From the NCBI GenBank assembly GCA_022113835.1, contig JAILWY010000026.1, positions 11,683,001 through 11,747,000 on the forward strand: 64,000 nt of DNA, given 5' to 3'. Origin of the DNA: Atopsyche davidsoni. Lineage: Eukaryota > Arthropoda > Insecta > Trichoptera > Hydrobiosidae. The notes beneath the pieces are model-generated. The model was not told where the DNA came from. It saw nothing but the letters and a program-made list of their open reading frames with translations, and ran no database searches. Positions 63,294 to 64,000 of this stretch are shown here, piece after piece. Position numbers and translations under genes: made by a program. Numbering within the stretch: the stretch's first letter is position 1; each line of letters begins with the position of its first letter.

Positions 63294-63375
63294 GTACGAG
63301 CTACGAGCCGCTACGAGCCACTACGAACGGCACCGGGAGGCTACAAACACGACGGAGAGTCTACAATTCGGGCGA
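63294..63375. repeat. Short direct repeats of the ctacga motif
   Basis: ctacgagccg, ctacgagcca, ctacgaacgg, ctacaaacac and ctacaattcg follow each other within about 75 bp in a CpG-rich patch. The same core is clustered at 6.6-7.2 kb and seen singly at about 16024, 16073 and 21949. Confidence 0.6.
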
Positions 63376-64000
63376 GTAGGAATTGCGGGAATAAGTTGGC
63401 AGTAAAGGAATGAAATACTAGTGGGGGAGCTTCACCCCTGGGCTAAGAAATAAAACATCTCAAGATATCAACTGTTGCGGCTCATATTTGATTTTATGCG
63501 ATGTACGGAGCCTGAAGCCATGGTTTTCTGGTCACCGGTAACATTATCTTGTTAAATTTTGTGAATAATTTTACTTAGAATGTTTGTTTTCTTATTTAGA
63601 GTAAATATTGTTTATTTACGAATAATTTTATTCATCAGTTTTTGCTTATGTTTCTCGGTTTTGTTGTAGATTAAATTTAAGATGTTTTGAAAATATCAAT
63701 TAAACAGGTATTCTTTTCTTTGAAATGAAGGCTAAAAATTCAAATAAATTTGGCTTTTGTTAAAATCTATAGGTATGTATTTCCGTTTGTCGAGTTCAAA
63801 TGAGATTTAGGGCTCGGAACTTTCATTAAGAAAGTAGCTTCTACAACTTACGTTCTGGACTTAGGCCAATTATATTATCTTTGTCTAACAATACTAAAAT
63901 TTTCCCTACCATTTAACATTTTTCTACTCAACTAAAAGCATTGCAGATATATTGCGCGATTTGTTCAAAAGTGCAAGAGAAAAAAAACATCAACAGAAAG

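Larger units (their letters stand above)
49610..64000 (+). other. Downstream intron of the Musashi/Rbp6-like gene
   Basis: It begins with a consensus donor, gtaagt, directly after the codon for Pro in FGP. The expected next exon would start with codons resembling IEDAMLMFDK and was not seen before the end of the window, so the intron is at least 14.4 kb. It holds the tRNA-derived palindrome, GC islands and simple repeats listed separately. Confidence 0.7.
60677..64000. other. Intron: AT-rich then a strong GC island
   Basis: 60840-61380 is AT-rich. 61840-62120 and 62220-62720 are CpG-rich (gaggggcggc-like and cgcggggcgagcgcgcgtgg). 62760-63060 is AT-rich. 63070-63420 has the ctacga repeats. 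63540-64000 is AT-rich. Confidence 0.4.

Overview
The window looks like intron sequence from a large developmental gene in an arthropod, most likely an insect. A lepidopteran is my best guess. The DNA is AT-rich and full of T/A runs, but it is interrupted every 1-3 kb by 100-900 bp GC-rich patches in which CpG is not depleted. The only coding sequence I recognise is one 93-nt exon at 49517-49609 on the + strand. It encodes the first 31 residues of RRM2 of a Musashi-family RNA-binding protein, closest in memory to insect Rbp6. It has a clean tttcag acceptor and a gtaagt donor, and both ends are in phase 0. I could not find the RRM1 exons or the rest of RRM2 by eye. The exon therefore sits between an intron reaching at least 49.5 kb to the left (unless small exons were missed) and one of at least 14.4 kb to the right.

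Layout. 1-1323: intron with GC patches. 1332-2281: a non-autonomous hAT-like element with a near-perfect 8-bp target duplication. 2409-2468: four 15-bp E-box repeats. 4756-4781: a textbook recursive splice site (pyrimidine tract, cag|gtaagt). 6559-7162: a cluster of CTACG/CGTAG motifs. 7740-9260: the strongest promoter-like CpG-rich block, with a quadruplex-forming G tract. 9.2-36.9 kb: alternating AT desert and GC islands, with possible internal first exons near 23.5 and 28.1 kb, a G-run minisatellite at 25.74 kb and a TATA-like site at 29.59 kb. 36991-37251: a piggyBac-type MITE flanked by TTAA. 39057-40566: an imperfect ~270-bp tandem array. 40772-41412: a recent ~320-bp tandem duplication that includes GC-rich island sequence. 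41.4-49.5 kb: many GC islands, densest just before the exon. 49517-49609: the RRM2 exon. 51433-51463 and 51579-52070: a perfect hairpin and a head-to-head palindrome of tRNA-Thr-derived SINE-like units. 52.1-64 kb: intron with GC islands, a (TG)n tract and a few short palindromes.

Interpretation. The layout fits a very long, intron-dominated locus whose regulation is probably spread over many conserved non-coding islands, and whose long intron may be removed in steps by recursive splicing. No complete protein-coding gene, functional tRNA, rRNA, CRISPR array or autonomous transposon is supported. Nearly all the open reading frames are chance frames in GC-rich patches. Conservation, transcription and repeat-family assignments could not be tested here and are marked as inference.
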